Assembly: GCF_948948975.1 (NCBI RefSeq)
Contig: NZ_CARBVX010000003.1
Span: 62,001-126,000 of the forward strand
Length of the DNA: 64,000 bases
From: an uncultured Lactobacillus sp.
GTDB lineage: Bacteria; Bacillota; Bacilli; Lactobacillales; Lactobacillaceae
Reading direction: 5' to 3'
Numbering within the stretch: the first letter of the stretch is position 1; each line of letters starts with the position of its first letter. Of the stretch, positions 34,754 to 43,988 are shown piece after piece. Both the position numbers and the translations under genes were made by a program. Below the pieces are notes generated by a model. The model did no database searches. It was not told the DNA's origin and saw nothing but the letters and a program-made list of their open reading frames with translations.

Positions 34754-36963
34754 CAGTATTCGTCATTCTTTCTAACTTCATCCTTAGCCATCTTTTCTTC
34801 CATTCCCATATTCAAGTGCTTTACACGATGGACAATTTCTTCATGACGACCATGAACCATTGGACGTTTCAAAGGATTGCCTAGATAACCACAAGTACGC
34901 TTTACACAGTCACAAGTTTCTGGATCATGATTTCCACATTGTGGACATTCGAAGCCTTTAGCGGTTGCCTTAAATTCACCCTTAAAACCACACTTGTAGC
35001 ATTGGTCAATTGGAGTGTTGGTTCCTAAGTATCCTACTTTATCATAAGCCCAGTCCCAGACAGCTTCTAGTGCCTTAGGATTTTGCTTAAGGTTTGGATA
35101 TTCACAATAATGAATGAATCCACCTGCAGCATAAAATGGATATGGAGCTTCAAAAGCTAATTTTTCAAATGGAGTTGGGTGCTTTCTTACATCGTAGTGG
35201 AATGAATTAGTGTAATATTCCTTATCCGTGATATCTTTAACTTTACCGAATTTTTTAGTATCCAGACGACAAAATCTATCAGTCAAACTTTCACTTGGAG
35301 TTGAATATACACTGTAGTGATAGTGATTTGGATCTTCTTTTTCCCATTTAGCGCAGTAATCGTGAAGTTCTTTAACAATATTAATAGTAAATTGGTGTGC
35401 TTCTTCATTATGTTCCCAATTAGGACCATAAAAGACTGTACCTACTTCATAAAGCCCAATATAACCTAAGGAAACTGTACAGCGTCCATTTTTGAAAAGA
35501 TCATTTACATTATCTTCCGCATTTAGCCTTTTACCAAAAGCACCATATTCATAAAGAATTGGAGCATTCTCAGGCATAGCATCAGTACAACGTTTAGCCT
35601 TAATTTGCAAAGCTTCATGAGCTGTTTGGACCTTTTCTCTAAAGATTTGCCAGAATAAGTCTTTATCTCCTTTTGATTCCATTGCAATTCTAGGTAGGTT
35701 TAGAGTAACAACGCCTAAGTTCATACGACCGGAATTTACTTCTTTACCAGTTTCTGGATCTTTCCAACCTTGTAAGAAGGAACGACAACCCATTGGAGCT
35801 TTAAATGATCCAGTAATTTTCTTAATCATGTCATAACTAACAATATCTGGATACATACGCTTAGTAGAACATTCCAAAGCTAATTCCTTGATATCATAGT
35901 TTGGATCTCCAGGATGTAAATTAAGTCCCTTCTTTAGCGTAAAGACTAACTTAGGAAAGATAGCTGTTCTTTTGTCTTTTCCCAAGCCTTCAATTCTAAT
36001 CTTTAAGATTGCTTTTTGGATTTCACGTTCAATCCAGGATGTTCCTAATCCAAATCCTAAAGTAGTAAAGGGAGTTTGTCCTTGGCTTGAAAATAGGGTA
36101 TTAATTTCATATTCAAGAGCTTGCATAGCATCATAGATATCTTTTTTTGTTCGCTTAACTGCAAAGGCTTTGATTTTTTCTTCATCGTCAAAGAATTCGC
36201 TAGCTTCCTTAATATTCTTGTGATAATTCTTTTCAGCATATGGAGCTAAAACTTCATCTATTCTGTCAGCAGAACAGCCCCCGTATTGACTAGAAGCAAC
36301 ATTAGCGATAATTTGAGACATTTGAGCAGTTGCAGTTTCAATTGAATGAGGAGATTCAATATTTGCATTTCCGATTGTAAATCCATGACTTAGCATCTCT
36401 TTAAAGTCAATCAAACAACAGTTAGTTAGAGGACTGAGCGGTGTGTAATCTAGGTCATGCCAGTGAATGTCACCGCGTAAGTGAGCTTTCGCAATATGTT
36501 CTGGCATCATCGTTAAACCAATTGTTTTACCAACTACACCAGCTGTTAAATCACGCTGAGTTGAAAAAACACGTGAGTCTTTATTAGCATTTTCATTAAC
36601 AATTGTTGGATCATGATGAACTAAGCGATCCAGACGGTTAGTGGTCTCAGTTTGCTTCTTAAAATTAGCTTCGTCTTCTCTACGATAATCAACATAAGCA
36701 TTTGCTTCATCACTAAAGCCGAGTTCGATTAATGTTTGAACAAATGCATCTGCTATTTTTTCAGTAGAAGTCTGCTTTGCACCATTTAGTTTTTGAAGGA
36801 TAGCAGGTAGAATATCTGCTTCATGTTCAGTCAGATGCAAGCTATCTAAAACCATTTCAATTTTGTAAAGAGCAAAAGGATAGATGCTACCGTCTCTTTT
36901 AATAGCTGTTTCTGGCAGTGTCATTTGAGTAATTGATTTAATTTGAGCATCTTGTTGTAACAT
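34753..36963 (-). CDS. nrdD: Anaerobic ribonucleoside-triphosphate reductase
   Basis: A 736-residue class III reductase making dNTPs without oxygen. The ATP-cone occupies about residues 15-105 (IKRDGSIYPF). The catalytic barrel includes CCLIDF and SSQYGGCSADRID. The C-terminal zinc ribbon has CYKCGFKG and CPQCGNHDPETC. The glycyl radical site is RTCGYLGNP about 40 residues from the end. It is coupled to nrdG. Upstream at 37011-37057 are two NrdR-like boxes 31 bp apart, suggesting NrdR control. The ribosome binding site (AAGAAG) is weak. Confidence 0.97.
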   Translation of the reverse strand: MLQQDAQIKSITQMTLPETAIKRDGSIYPFALYKIEMVLDSLHLTEHEADILPAILQKLNGAKQTSTEKIADAFVQTLIELGFSDEANAYVDYRREDEANFKKQTETTNRLDRLVHHDPTIVNENANKDSRVFSTQRDLTAGVVGKTIGLTMMPEHIAKAHLRGDIHWHDLDYTPLSPLTNCCLIDFKEMLSHGFTIGNANIESPHSIETATAQMSQIIANVASSQYGGCSADRIDEVLAPYAEKNYHKNIKEASEFFDDEEKIKAFAVKRTKKDIYDAMQALEYEINTLFSSQGQTPFTTLGFGLGTSWIEREIQKAILKIRIEGLGKDKRTAIFPKLVFTLKKGLNLHPGDPNYDIKELALECSTKRMYPDIVSYDMIKKITGSFKAPMGCRSFLQGWKDPETGKEVNSGRMNLGVVTLNLPRIAMESKGDKDLFWQIFREKVQTAHEALQIKAKRCTDAMPENAPILYEYGAFGKRLNAEDNVNDLFKNGRCTVSLGYIGLYEVGTVFYGPNWEHNEEAHQFTINIVKELHDYCAKWEKEDPNHYHYSVYSTPSESLTDRFCRLDTKKFGKVKDITDKEYYTNSFHYDVRKHPTPFEKLAFEAPYPFYAAGGFIHYCEYPNLKQNPKALEAVWDWAYDKVGYLGTNTPIDQCYKCGFKGEFKATAKGFECPQCGNHDPETCDCVKRTCGYLGNPLKRPMVHGRHEEIVHRVKHLNMGMEEKMAKDEVRKNDEY

Positions 36964-37010
36964 GGTTATTATCTTCTTTCACAATATCTATGGTTCTATT
37001 CTATCAGAAA

Positions 37011-37026
37011 CTACATGATATTGTAG
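37011..37026. promoter_or_regulatory. NrdR-like box, promoter-proximal
   Basis: CTACATGATATTGTAG, an imperfect palindrome with arms CTACA/TGTAG, shares ATATTGTA with the second box. It lies 48 bp before the nrdD start. Confidence 0.55.
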
Positions 37027-37041
37027 GTATTGACATTTTGG

Positions 37042-37057
37042 ATCATATATATTGTAT
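37042..37057. promoter_or_regulatory. NrdR-like box, promoter-distal
   Basis: ATCATATATATTGTAT resembles the ACACWATATMTWGTGT-type NrdR consensus. Its ATATTGTA core is exactly 31 bp (three helical turns) from that of the first box, the usual spacing of tandem NrdR boxes. Confidence 0.55.
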
Positions 37058-37125
37058 TAAGCAAAAGTCACGTCTAGCAGGAGAGAGGCTCATTTTTAAA
37101 ATTTTCTATAATTAGTAAAGTAGTC

Positions 37126-37168
37126 AAAAAAATACTGCTGAGAGTAAAAAAATCTCAGCAGTATTTTT
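37126..37168. terminator. Terminator after the small membrane protein gene
   Basis: AAATACTGCTGAGA pairs with TCTCAGCAGTATTT, flanked by A and T tracts so it can act in both directions. Confidence 0.9.
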
Positions 37169-37255
37169 CTCGGAAAAAGGATAAAACTTAAAAAGTCTAT
37201 CTCAAAATATTTAGATTTTCAATTTTTCACTGTTTTTGTACCATGTCAACTTTGA

Positions 37256-37519
37256 TTATCCTATATTCTTATTCTTATAAAAAATAAATACAGCTAATTC
37301 ACATAAAAGCACAAATATCACATAAGTTAAAAGAGTGTACCATGTCAAAGAAAAAGTAGTGTTAAGGGAGTGCATTGTCATTTTAGTAACTATCTTTAAT
37401 CCAAATATTGTTGTCTTAACACTAGTTTCATTAATACTAAATAGCTCTACAATGTAATCAAGAAAAAAACAAATTAAATATACAAGGCTACTGAGCGTAA
37501 AAGTTTTCCAATATTTCAT
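37256..37519 (-). CDS. Small two-helix membrane protein
   Basis: An 87-residue protein of unknown function. It has two hydrophobic segments, about residues 8-28 (LSSLVYLICFFLDYIVELF) and 57-81 (FSLTWYTLLTYVIFVLLCEL), joined by a polar loop, and a Lys/Asn C-terminus (FYKNKNIG). A GGAGAAAAAG site precedes the ATG. It lies 86 bp downstream of the Rgg-like regulator on the same strand and has its own terminator, so it may be a target or partner of that regulator. It resembles no bacteriocin or immunity family that I can name. Confidence 0.7.
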   Translation of the reverse strand: MKYWKTFTLSSLVYLICFFLDYIVELFSINETSVKTTIFGLKIVTKMTMHSLNTTFSLTWYTLLTYVIFVLLCELAVFIFYKNKNIG

Positions 37520-37605
37520 ACAACTTTTTCTCCTATATTTATTATTTTTTTCATCTTAGCATAAGCAACGCTCATATTTATTGCATTGTATTATATTTAT
37601 TACAG

Positions 37606-38439
37606 CTATGTCGGCCAGCTACCTATAATATCTTCATATCCATACTCTCTTAAAATTTTTTGAATATTAGCTAATTTTTGTTGATCATTTTCAAATAATG
37701 CCAACATATAATATGCATGAAATCTATATATCATAAAATGAAACGATGTTACGTTATTTAAAATATAATCAATAATTTCTTTAATAAAGCAGGCATCTTC
37801 CACACTTTTATACTTTTTTTGATCGTAACAAGTTACTAGATAGTTTTCGAAAATTCTAACATATCTTTCTAGCATTAATTCCGACCCTACTTTTTTTCTT
37901 TGTACTATGTGCAATAAATGTTTTATGCGAGAAGATAAGATTTCATGCTTCCATAATGGCATTGTATTAGCCAATAATCTTAAAAGTGCTGGAGATTTAA
38001 TCCAATTCTCTTTATCAAATTCTTTATATATTTTTTGACATATTTCATCATTTATATTATCCAGTTGATTATTAAAGTAAGCAGCTGTTACTTGCGCTCT
38101 AAGTTTTAGTATTTCATCAGAGGATGAACGAATAATTTTATTTTTGTAATAATTTATACTCTTAATATTTTTAGAATTAACAGCATACTCCATTTTATTT
38201 TGTAGCATTCTATCTATTTGAGCTTCTGACGTTACATAAGAGTCCATTACCAAATTATAAAAATAATTTATATCTACTTCATGCTTAATTAAAAGCATTA
38301 TTAAGCTTTCAGCTCTAATTCCACTTTTTCCACTTTCAACAAGTGCATAAAAAGGTCTTTGTACTATTCCCTCACACATTTTAGCTTGACTCAATCCTAG
38401 ATTAAGTCGAACTTCTCGTAAAGCTTCTCCAATCTTCAA
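37606..38439 (-). CDS. Rgg/GadR/MutR-type transcriptional regulator
   Basis: A 277-residue protein. The N-terminal XRE helix-turn-helix covers about residues 1-60 (ALREVRLNLGLSQAKMC, then ALVESGKSGIRAE). A C-terminal all-helical TPR-like domain fills the rest, as in Rgg/MutR proteins that bind peptide pheromones. The start is TTG 38439 after GGGAGAG. I looked for a short hydrophobic peptide gene on either side and saw none, so if it is peptide-controlled the pheromone is encoded elsewhere. Base composition is noticeably more AT-rich than the neighbours. Confidence 0.88.
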   Translation of the reverse strand: MKIGEALREVRLNLGLSQAKMCEGIVQRPFYALVESGKSGIRAESLIMLLIKHEVDINYFYNLVMDSYVTSEAQIDRMLQNKMEYAVNSKNIKSINYYKNKIIRSSSDEILKLRAQVTAAYFNNQLDNINDEICQKIYKEFDKENWIKSPALLRLLANTMPLWKHEILSSRIKHLLHIVQRKKVGSELMLERYVRIFENYLVTCYDQKKYKSVEDACFIKEIIDYILNNVTSFHFMIYRFHAYYMLALFENDQQKLANIQKILREYGYEDIIGSWPT

Positions 38440-38530
38440 ATTACTCTCCCTTTTTAATCATACAAATTAACCCATATTTTTGTTAGTATAATATATACAA
38501 TTTAAAAATAACAGTTTTCATTTAAAAAAT

Positions 38531-38574
38531 AAAAAAATATCCTTAAAGAGCAACACTCCTTAAGGATATTTTTC
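38531..38574 (-). terminator. Terminator after the D-Asp ligase gene
   Basis: AAAAATATCCTTAA pairs with TTAAGGATATTTTT. On the minus strand it is the 3' end of the region from 43.3 kb to 38.6 kb. Confidence 0.88.
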
Positions 38575-38577
38575 TAA

Positions 38578-39909
38578 TTAAATTTCATTTTCATGGTTTT
38601 CTTGTTGACCATCACGAAGAGCTTGTTTTTCTAATTTTTTAGCTTCTTCTTCAAAATATTGGCCCTTATTTACTTGGTAGTACTTCTTATATCTAGCATA
38701 GTAGTTATGGAACATGTAGTGCATCAATAACCAACGTTTTAAGCTACGATCTTTATCATAGAAGACAGTTGTACCGTAGTGACCCTCATCAATTAACTTT
38801 TCAGCTAGGCGTTTTGAACCGTTGTCGTAAGCATATTCCTTAAAGATCTTCTTTGGAACACCAAGCCACAACATATAGTTAGCCCCATCTTTATTTCCAT
38901 AAACTGTTGGCTTGTCCTTTAAATTATCTTCAACATAGTCATCTACATACCACTTGGCTAAGTTATAACCATTTAAAGTTACGTAGAAACTTGAACGACC
39001 TTGACGGAGGTTGATCTCAAAGAATTTGTATTCTCCATCTCTTGGATCGTACTTAATGTCAAAGTTAGCCATACCAGTATAGTTCAATTTTTCAAGGAAT
39101 GATTGAACAGTATCGTAAAGCTTTTGACTGAAGGCTGGCAAAATTGCCATGTAATTACCGATAGATTGAGGAGTTGGGTCTTCAAGAAGTGGGTGACCTA
39201 AGCACATCATCTTAACCTTGTGATCTTTATCAACATAAGCATTAAGAACACGCATGTTAGAATCATCGCCTGGAATGAAATCTTGTAAAATCAAATCTTC
39301 AGTATAACCATTAGTATAGATTTTACCAACGATATCTACTAATTCTGCCTCATCGTGAATAGTAAAGGCTTTTTTACGGCCTTCAAATTGACAATTCAAC
39401 CATGAAACTGGATCTTCTGGCTTCAATTCAACTGGATAATCAAATGGTAAATTCAAATAATTTTCAGCCTTATAATCATCCATAGTCACAATCTTAGTGT
39501 GTGGATATGGAAGACCATACTTTTCAGCAATTTCGTAGAAACCTTCTTTAGAAATTAGCTTCTCTAGCAAGTCATAATCAATGTAAGGAACAACAAAAGT
39601 ATCCTTCAATTCATCCTTATGCTTAGCTAATAATTCTGCGTATCCATCTCCACAAGCAATTAAAATAACTGGTTCTGGATGATTCTTGTATTCTTCAATC
39701 TTTTGCTTCATAACGTTCATAAAGCCTGGATCTTCTTCAAAACCTTCATGAACTTCTACGTCAACAATTTTAGAATAGCGCGTTGCTGCTAATTGACTAG
39801 CAGCCCAAGCTTGAACCTTAATTCCATAAGCCTCGTTGAAGGAGCGGGCCATTCCGTAAACATTGATATCACTACCTAATAAAATAGGGGTAAATTTTGC
39901 TTGTACCAT
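38578..39909 (-). CDS. aslA: ATP-grasp ligase, probable D-aspartate ligase of the peptidoglycan cross-bridge
   Basis: A 443-residue cytoplasmic ATP-grasp enzyme. It has an N-terminal pre-grasp region with LLGSDINVYGMARSF, a nucleotide-binding part with VELKPEDPVSW (Lys) and EDLILQDFIPGDDSNM, and the metal-binding FFEINLRQGRSS near residue 310. Size and order match the D-aspartate ligases (Aslfm/AslA) that attach D-Asp to the lysine of peptidoglycan precursors in enterococci, lactococci and lactobacilli. The adjacent upstream gene (29 bp) is an asparagine synthase homologue of the type that amidates that D-Asp. The specific reaction is inferred from context. Confidence 0.82.
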   Translation of the reverse strand: MVQAKFTPILLGSDINVYGMARSFNEAYGIKVQAWAASQLAATRYSKIVDVEVHEGFEEDPGFMNVMKQKIEEYKNHPEPVILIACGDGYAELLAKHKDELKDTFVVPYIDYDLLEKLISKEGFYEIAEKYGLPYPHTKIVTMDDYKAENYLNLPFDYPVELKPEDPVSWLNCQFEGRKKAFTIHDEAELVDIVGKIYTNGYTEDLILQDFIPGDDSNMRVLNAYVDKDHKVKMMCLGHPLLEDPTPQSIGNYMAILPAFSQKLYDTVQSFLEKLNYTGMANFDIKYDPRDGEYKFFEINLRQGRSSFYVTLNGYNLAKWYVDDYVEDNLKDKPTVYGNKDGANYMLWLGVPKKIFKEYAYDNGSKRLAEKLIDEGHYGTTVFYDKDRSLKRWLLMHYMFHNYYARYKKYYQVNKGQYFEEEAKKLEKQALRDGQQENHENEI

Positions 39910-39938
39910 TTTGTATCCGTACTTCTCTCTAACTTTAA

Positions 39939-41888
39939 TTAAACAAGTCTGCCACTTTCGATTAATTCTGCTACTTCTGGTTGAACATGTTGATACTTCT
40001 TAACAGTTTCATCATAATCAACAAAGAATAACTTGTACCAAACTAGGAAAGTGTAAATAGCCCATATTTGACGACGAGCTGAACCGTCACCCTTGTAGTT
40101 ATCATCAAGCAATTTAACAATCTTCTTTTGGTCAAAAATATCATCTACAAAGTCTTCAGTAAATAATTCTCTAACTTGTTTGTAAAATCTTGGTTCCTTA
40201 AGCCATTGCTTAATTGGAGTTGGGAAGCCAAGCTTAGGTCTTTGAGCCCATTCTTCTGGTAAGACCTTCTCAGATGCTTTACGAAGAGCATATTTAGTAT
40301 CGTGCCGGTTAACTAAATATTTAGTTGGAATTGAGTTAGCGAGTTCTGCAATCTTCTTATCAAGATATGGCACACGTAATTCTAGAGAGTGAGCCATTGA
40401 GATCTTATCTGCTTTTTGCTCAATATCATTAAGCATAAAGTGGTGAAGATCAATATATTGCATTTGCTTAACTTCATCGATATTTTTAACTTTCTTAAAG
40501 TCTTCTTGATAAATACCGTTAACTGTCAAATCATTCTTGTATTTATCACGCAAAATACCATTAGCATCTTTAGAAGTAAAGATGGTTGGATAGTCCATAT
40601 CATAAATGACAGATTGTCCAACATAAAATTCACTTGGCTCTGCCAAGTTAGTATACATATGTACTTTACCTGGGAAGTTAGGCATCTTCTTAATCTTATG
40701 AGCTAAACGAACCCGACTCTTCTTAGGTAATTTCTTAAGGCCAGCAGTAAAGACCTTAATTACATCATTATGGGTATGCATGCCGTAGTTAACGTAGCCT
40801 GCAAATAATTCATCGGCACCTTCACCAGAAAGGGCAACAGTAACATGCTTTCTAGCTAATTTACACAAGTACCATAATGGAATAATAGATGGGTTAGCAT
40901 CTGGTTCGTCCATGTGATATTGCATTTCTGGGAAGTCGCGCATTGCTTCATCTGCATCAACTTTATCCGCAAAGAATTTCCAGCCGTGTAAGTCAGAAAG
41001 TGCCTTAGCCTTTGATGCTTCATTATATGTAGAATCATCAAAAGAAACTGAGAAGACATCTTCAGGGTCAAGTAAACTAGTTAAGTAGGAAGAATCAATA
41101 CCTTCAGATAAGAATGCACCAACTGGTACGTCCGCATTTCTGTATAAATCAACAGTTTCTTTTAAGTCTTCATTGATTTTATCTAAGGTTTCTTCAAAGC
41201 TTAGACTATTTTCAACATACTTAGCATCCCAGTACTGATGAGTCTTCATTTTGCCATCTTTGTATTCAAACCAATGACCTGCTGGGAAGCGGTAAACACC
41301 CTTAAAGAAAGTTTCCTTTAAGTCATTATATTGGTTCATTAAGTATGGCTTAACTGCTTCAGTATTTAATTCCTTTTTAAATCCTGGGTAAGCTAAGAAG
41401 CTCTTCAATTCACTACCAACAATTAACTTGCCATTTTGGTCTGAGTAGTACATTGGCTTAATTCCGAAGAAGTCACGAGCCCCATATAAAGTCTTGGTAT
41501 TGTCATCCCAAATTACAAAGGCAAACATACCACGAACTTTCTTCAATAAGCCATCCATTCCCCATTCTTCATAGCCGTGAAGCAAAACTTCAGTATCAGC
41601 CTTAGTAGTAAAGGTATGACCTGCATCAATTAATTCTTTTCTTAATGGTTTAAAATTATAAATTTCCCCATTAAAAATAATTGCTCTACTTTTATCTTCA
41701 TTAAAAATTGGTTGACTTCCACCACGAAGGTCAATAATTGACAAACGTCTAAAACCTAAAGCCACCTGATCATTAGTATATTTTCCATCAGAAGACGGAC
41801 CACGGTGTTTAATTGTATCCATCATTCCTTGAATAGCACAGTCTTTATCCTTTAATTCAGGATCAAAAAACGCACAAATTCCACACAT
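39939..41888 (-). CDS. asnH: Glutamine-hydrolysing asparagine synthase, probable D-Asp amidase of peptidoglycan (AsnH-like)
   Basis: A 649-residue class II amidotransferase. The N-terminal glutaminase domain (about 1-190) begins MCGICAFF with the nucleophile Cys2 and has FNGEIYNF. The synthase domain (about 215-600) has the pyrophosphate loop FLSEGIDSSYL and VALSGEGADELFAGY. The usual loop reads SGGxDSS; here the second residue is Glu. Adjacent to a D-Asp ligase gene, it is probably the enzyme converting cross-bridge D-Asp to D-Asn, as AsnH does in lactococci; free L-Asn synthesis is the alternative. AGGTGA precedes the start. Confidence 0.85.
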   Translation of the reverse strand: MCGICAFFDPELKDKDCAIQGMMDTIKHRGPSSDGKYTNDQVALGFRRLSIIDLRGGSQPIFNEDKSRAIIFNGEIYNFKPLRKELIDAGHTFTTKADTEVLLHGYEEWGMDGLLKKVRGMFAFVIWDDNTKTLYGARDFFGIKPMYYSDQNGKLIVGSELKSFLAYPGFKKELNTEAVKPYLMNQYNDLKETFFKGVYRFPAGHWFEYKDGKMKTHQYWDAKYVENSLSFEETLDKINEDLKETVDLYRNADVPVGAFLSEGIDSSYLTSLLDPEDVFSVSFDDSTYNEASKAKALSDLHGWKFFADKVDADEAMRDFPEMQYHMDEPDANPSIIPLWYLCKLARKHVTVALSGEGADELFAGYVNYGMHTHNDVIKVFTAGLKKLPKKSRVRLAHKIKKMPNFPGKVHMYTNLAEPSEFYVGQSVIYDMDYPTIFTSKDANGILRDKYKNDLTVNGIYQEDFKKVKNIDEVKQMQYIDLHHFMLNDIEQKADKISMAHSLELRVPYLDKKIAELANSIPTKYLVNRHDTKYALRKASEKVLPEEWAQRPKLGFPTPIKQWLKEPRFYKQVRELFTEDFVDDIFDQKKIVKLLDDNYKGDGSARRQIWAIYTFLVWYKLFFVDYDETVKKYQHVQPEVAELIESGRLV

Positions 41889-41948
41889 AAGTAACTTTCA
41901 CCTCAAAATAAACAGTAGTCTTATTATAAGCTATTTACATTTCAAAAA

Positions 41949-43343
41949 TTAAATTCGATAGAATCGTCTCTTAGAAGCGGCCCCATATCCAAATACTTGT
42001 AATAAATGTCTTTGAACATCAACATTTACTATATATCCAGCTGCTTCATTAGCATGATCCATCTGTCTATTCCAGCGCTTATTATATTGCGTAGTAAGCG
42101 CATGGTTAGGGCCCATTAGAGCCGAGCAATTAAAAAATATATATTGTATACCGTTAATGCGATATTGGTCTTCAGTATGACGGTGTCCACATAAATATGC
42201 AACTATTTTTGCATTTTTTATCTTTGTGAAATCAAAGCTGTTAGCTAGGGTAAATTCAGGAGGAACATCCCTTGAATTAAGATAGCCTTTTTCACGTTGA
42301 TTGAAGGCAACCATTAATTCATGTAGAGAACGCCCATTAAATTTCAAGGCATTCGTTCCCTTGCGAGTAATAGGATTTGCATGACTCATGAAAATAATTG
42401 TTTTACCATTTGAATTTTCAAGAATTTCGATAATTTCTTGCATCTGATCTTCACGAATCGCTAAAGCAAGTTTAGTATCGTATTTTTTCTTACCTTGCTC
42501 ATCTAGCTCATAAGGTAAATCAGATGTATTGACCGTAATGATTCTGACGTCATCTTTATCAAAATATGCAACCCCGTGCTTGCGCGTGATATAGTGAATA
42601 CCATCTTGCGCATACATACTTGGCCACATTATATCTTCAAATTCATTTTCCGGAAAACTAGCTTTCAGATCATGATGCTCATCAAATTTATCATTTTCAT
42701 CGTGGTTGCCCTTGATGACAGCAAAGTTAGTTTTTTTAGATCTAAACGTTCTAGACAAAGATATCAACTCTGCTTCGCCAACTAATCCTGGATCGGATCC
42801 ATCCATCCAATCACCTAAATGAGCTTTTAAATCTAAAACATCTTTATCTTCAAGATAATTAAACTCTTTAACATGACGAAGTCCGTTATGTCCATAAAAA
42901 TCAATACTATCAGCATCTTTATAGTGTGTATCGGTTAAAACACCGATATTAATTGAGTTATAGCCATCTCGGCTATGCTTTTTTACATAATCTACTAACT
43001 GATCTAATTGATCTTCAACGATATAACGACGTCCTGTCTGCTTATTAACAAATGCAGTATAACGGTTTAATCTTTTATCAAATTTTCGAACATAAGCTGG
43101 TGCTAAATCAGACGCATTAATCGAACGTAAAGCTTGGTGTAAGACATTGTCAGTATCTTTATAAACAATAAGCTTATATTCTTCACCATGTGGAGTTCCT
43201 TCAGGCGCTCCAACGTTATACTCACCAACAGTCATATACTTTTGCATTCCATCAAATGGAATATTACTTTTCTTCCGCATCATCTTCCGGGTAACACCGG
43301 AAAATTTATCAATCATACCCTTGGTTTTCTTGATAATTTTCAT
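41949..43343 (-). CDS. Calcineurin-like metallophosphoesterase
   Basis: A 464-residue protein. The five metal-site motifs of the family are in order: LTDTHY (DxH), LGDWMDG (GD), KGNHDEND (GNHD), MSHANP (H) and GHRHTED (GHxH). A ~135-residue N-terminal extension precedes the catalytic domain, starting basic (MKIIKKTKGMIDK) and containing a VGEYNVGAPEGTPHGEEY segment; it may bind wall or phage-like polymers. There is no signal peptide. ATG 43343 is chosen after GGGGAAG; the frame reaches a GTG at 43358. It lies upstream of asnH/aslA in the same direction. Substrate unknown. Confidence 0.85.
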   Translation of the reverse strand: MKIIKKTKGMIDKFSGVTRKMMRKKSNIPFDGMQKYMTVGEYNVGAPEGTPHGEEYKLIVYKDTDNVLHQALRSINASDLAPAYVRKFDKRLNRYTAFVNKQTGRRYIVEDQLDQLVDYVKKHSRDGYNSINIGVLTDTHYKDADSIDFYGHNGLRHVKEFNYLEDKDVLDLKAHLGDWMDGSDPGLVGEAELISLSRTFRSKKTNFAVIKGNHDENDKFDEHHDLKASFPENEFEDIMWPSMYAQDGIHYITRKHGVAYFDKDDVRIITVNTSDLPYELDEQGKKKYDTKLALAIREDQMQEIIEILENSNGKTIIFMSHANPITRKGTNALKFNGRSLHELMVAFNQREKGYLNSRDVPPEFTLANSFDFTKIKNAKIVAYLCGHRHTEDQYRINGIQYIFFNCSALMGPNHALTTQYNKRWNRQMDHANEAAGYIVNVDVQRHLLQVFGYGAASKRRFYRI

Positions 43344-43366
43344 GATACTCTTCCCCACTCATCACA

Positions 43367-43391
43367 CAAAAAAAGGCCTTTAGTTGGCCTT
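43367..43391 (-). terminator. Terminator between the unknown gene and the metallophosphoesterase gene
   Basis: On the minus strand AAGGCC pairs with GGCCTT over a 7-nt loop, followed by TTTTTTT. It lies only 24 bp before the metallophosphoesterase start, so it may attenuate read-through. Confidence 0.8.
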
Positions 43392-43395
43392 GGGG

Positions 43396-43878
43396 TTAAT
43401 TATTTGCCAAAGCATTTGCGGCAAGACCCAATGATAAAACCGCATCTTTAGACAAAACCTTTTTCAAATCATTAGGAGCAATAGCTCTCACAGCGCCAAT
43501 GACTTTTAAACTATATAAAAGTACATGTAAATCAGTGGCACGATCATAGCTACCATCTTGCAATGGATCCTCATGATTATAGGTTAAATTAATCTTATCT
43601 TGATCTACATATCCATCTACGTGGTTAGTTAAAATACGATCATTTAATTCACGTAATGGTTTATCTAAATGTAGTAAAGTTAATTTACCATCAGATTCAC
43701 TATTATAGTATTCATCTTGAGTCATATCAAAGTATTCTTCGATTGGCTTATCAAGAATATCCAAACTATTAATTTCATTATAAATTCTCTTGGTATTCAG
43801 GTCTTGTTGGCCGTTGATAATTTTTTCTTGTGATAAAGCCATATCGTCAGCCAATGTCATGGTAGTTAAATTATCCAT
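43396..43878 (-). CDS. Unknown acidic protein
   Basis: A 160-residue soluble protein that I do not recognise. ATG 43878 is chosen because AAGGAGGA is ideally spaced. It has polar helices (KIINGQQDLNTKRIYNEINS) and an acidic middle (EEYFDMTQDEYYNSESDG). DPLQDGSYDRATDLHVLLYS follows, and a hydrophobic C-terminal helix ends in LSLGLAANALANN. It precedes the metallophosphoesterase gene in the same direction but is separated by a terminator. Confidence 0.75.
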   Translation of the reverse strand: MDNLTTMTLADDMALSQEKIINGQQDLNTKRIYNEINSLDILDKPIEEYFDMTQDEYYNSESDGKLTLLHLDKPLRELNDRILTNHVDGYVDQDKINLTYNHEDPLQDGSYDRATDLHVLLYSLKVIGAVRAIAPNDLKKVLSKDAVLSLGLAANALANN

Positions 43879-43988
43879 ATTGTCCTCCTTGAAATACAAC
43901 TTCCATTATAACAAAAAAGTTCTTTTTTTCCTGTACTTATGTATATTAATAGGTAGATATTACAAAAAATTTTATAATTTGCCAAAAT

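Noticed and set aside
37030..37058. Plus-strand TTGACA with a weak -10 in the nrdD upstream region
   Set aside because: No plus-strand gene follows and the -10 is poor; the bases belong to the NrdR-like box region.
38440..38530. Possible short hydrophobic pheromone peptide next to the Rgg-like gene
   Set aside because: No ATG/GTG-initiated short ORF with an SD was found on either strand.
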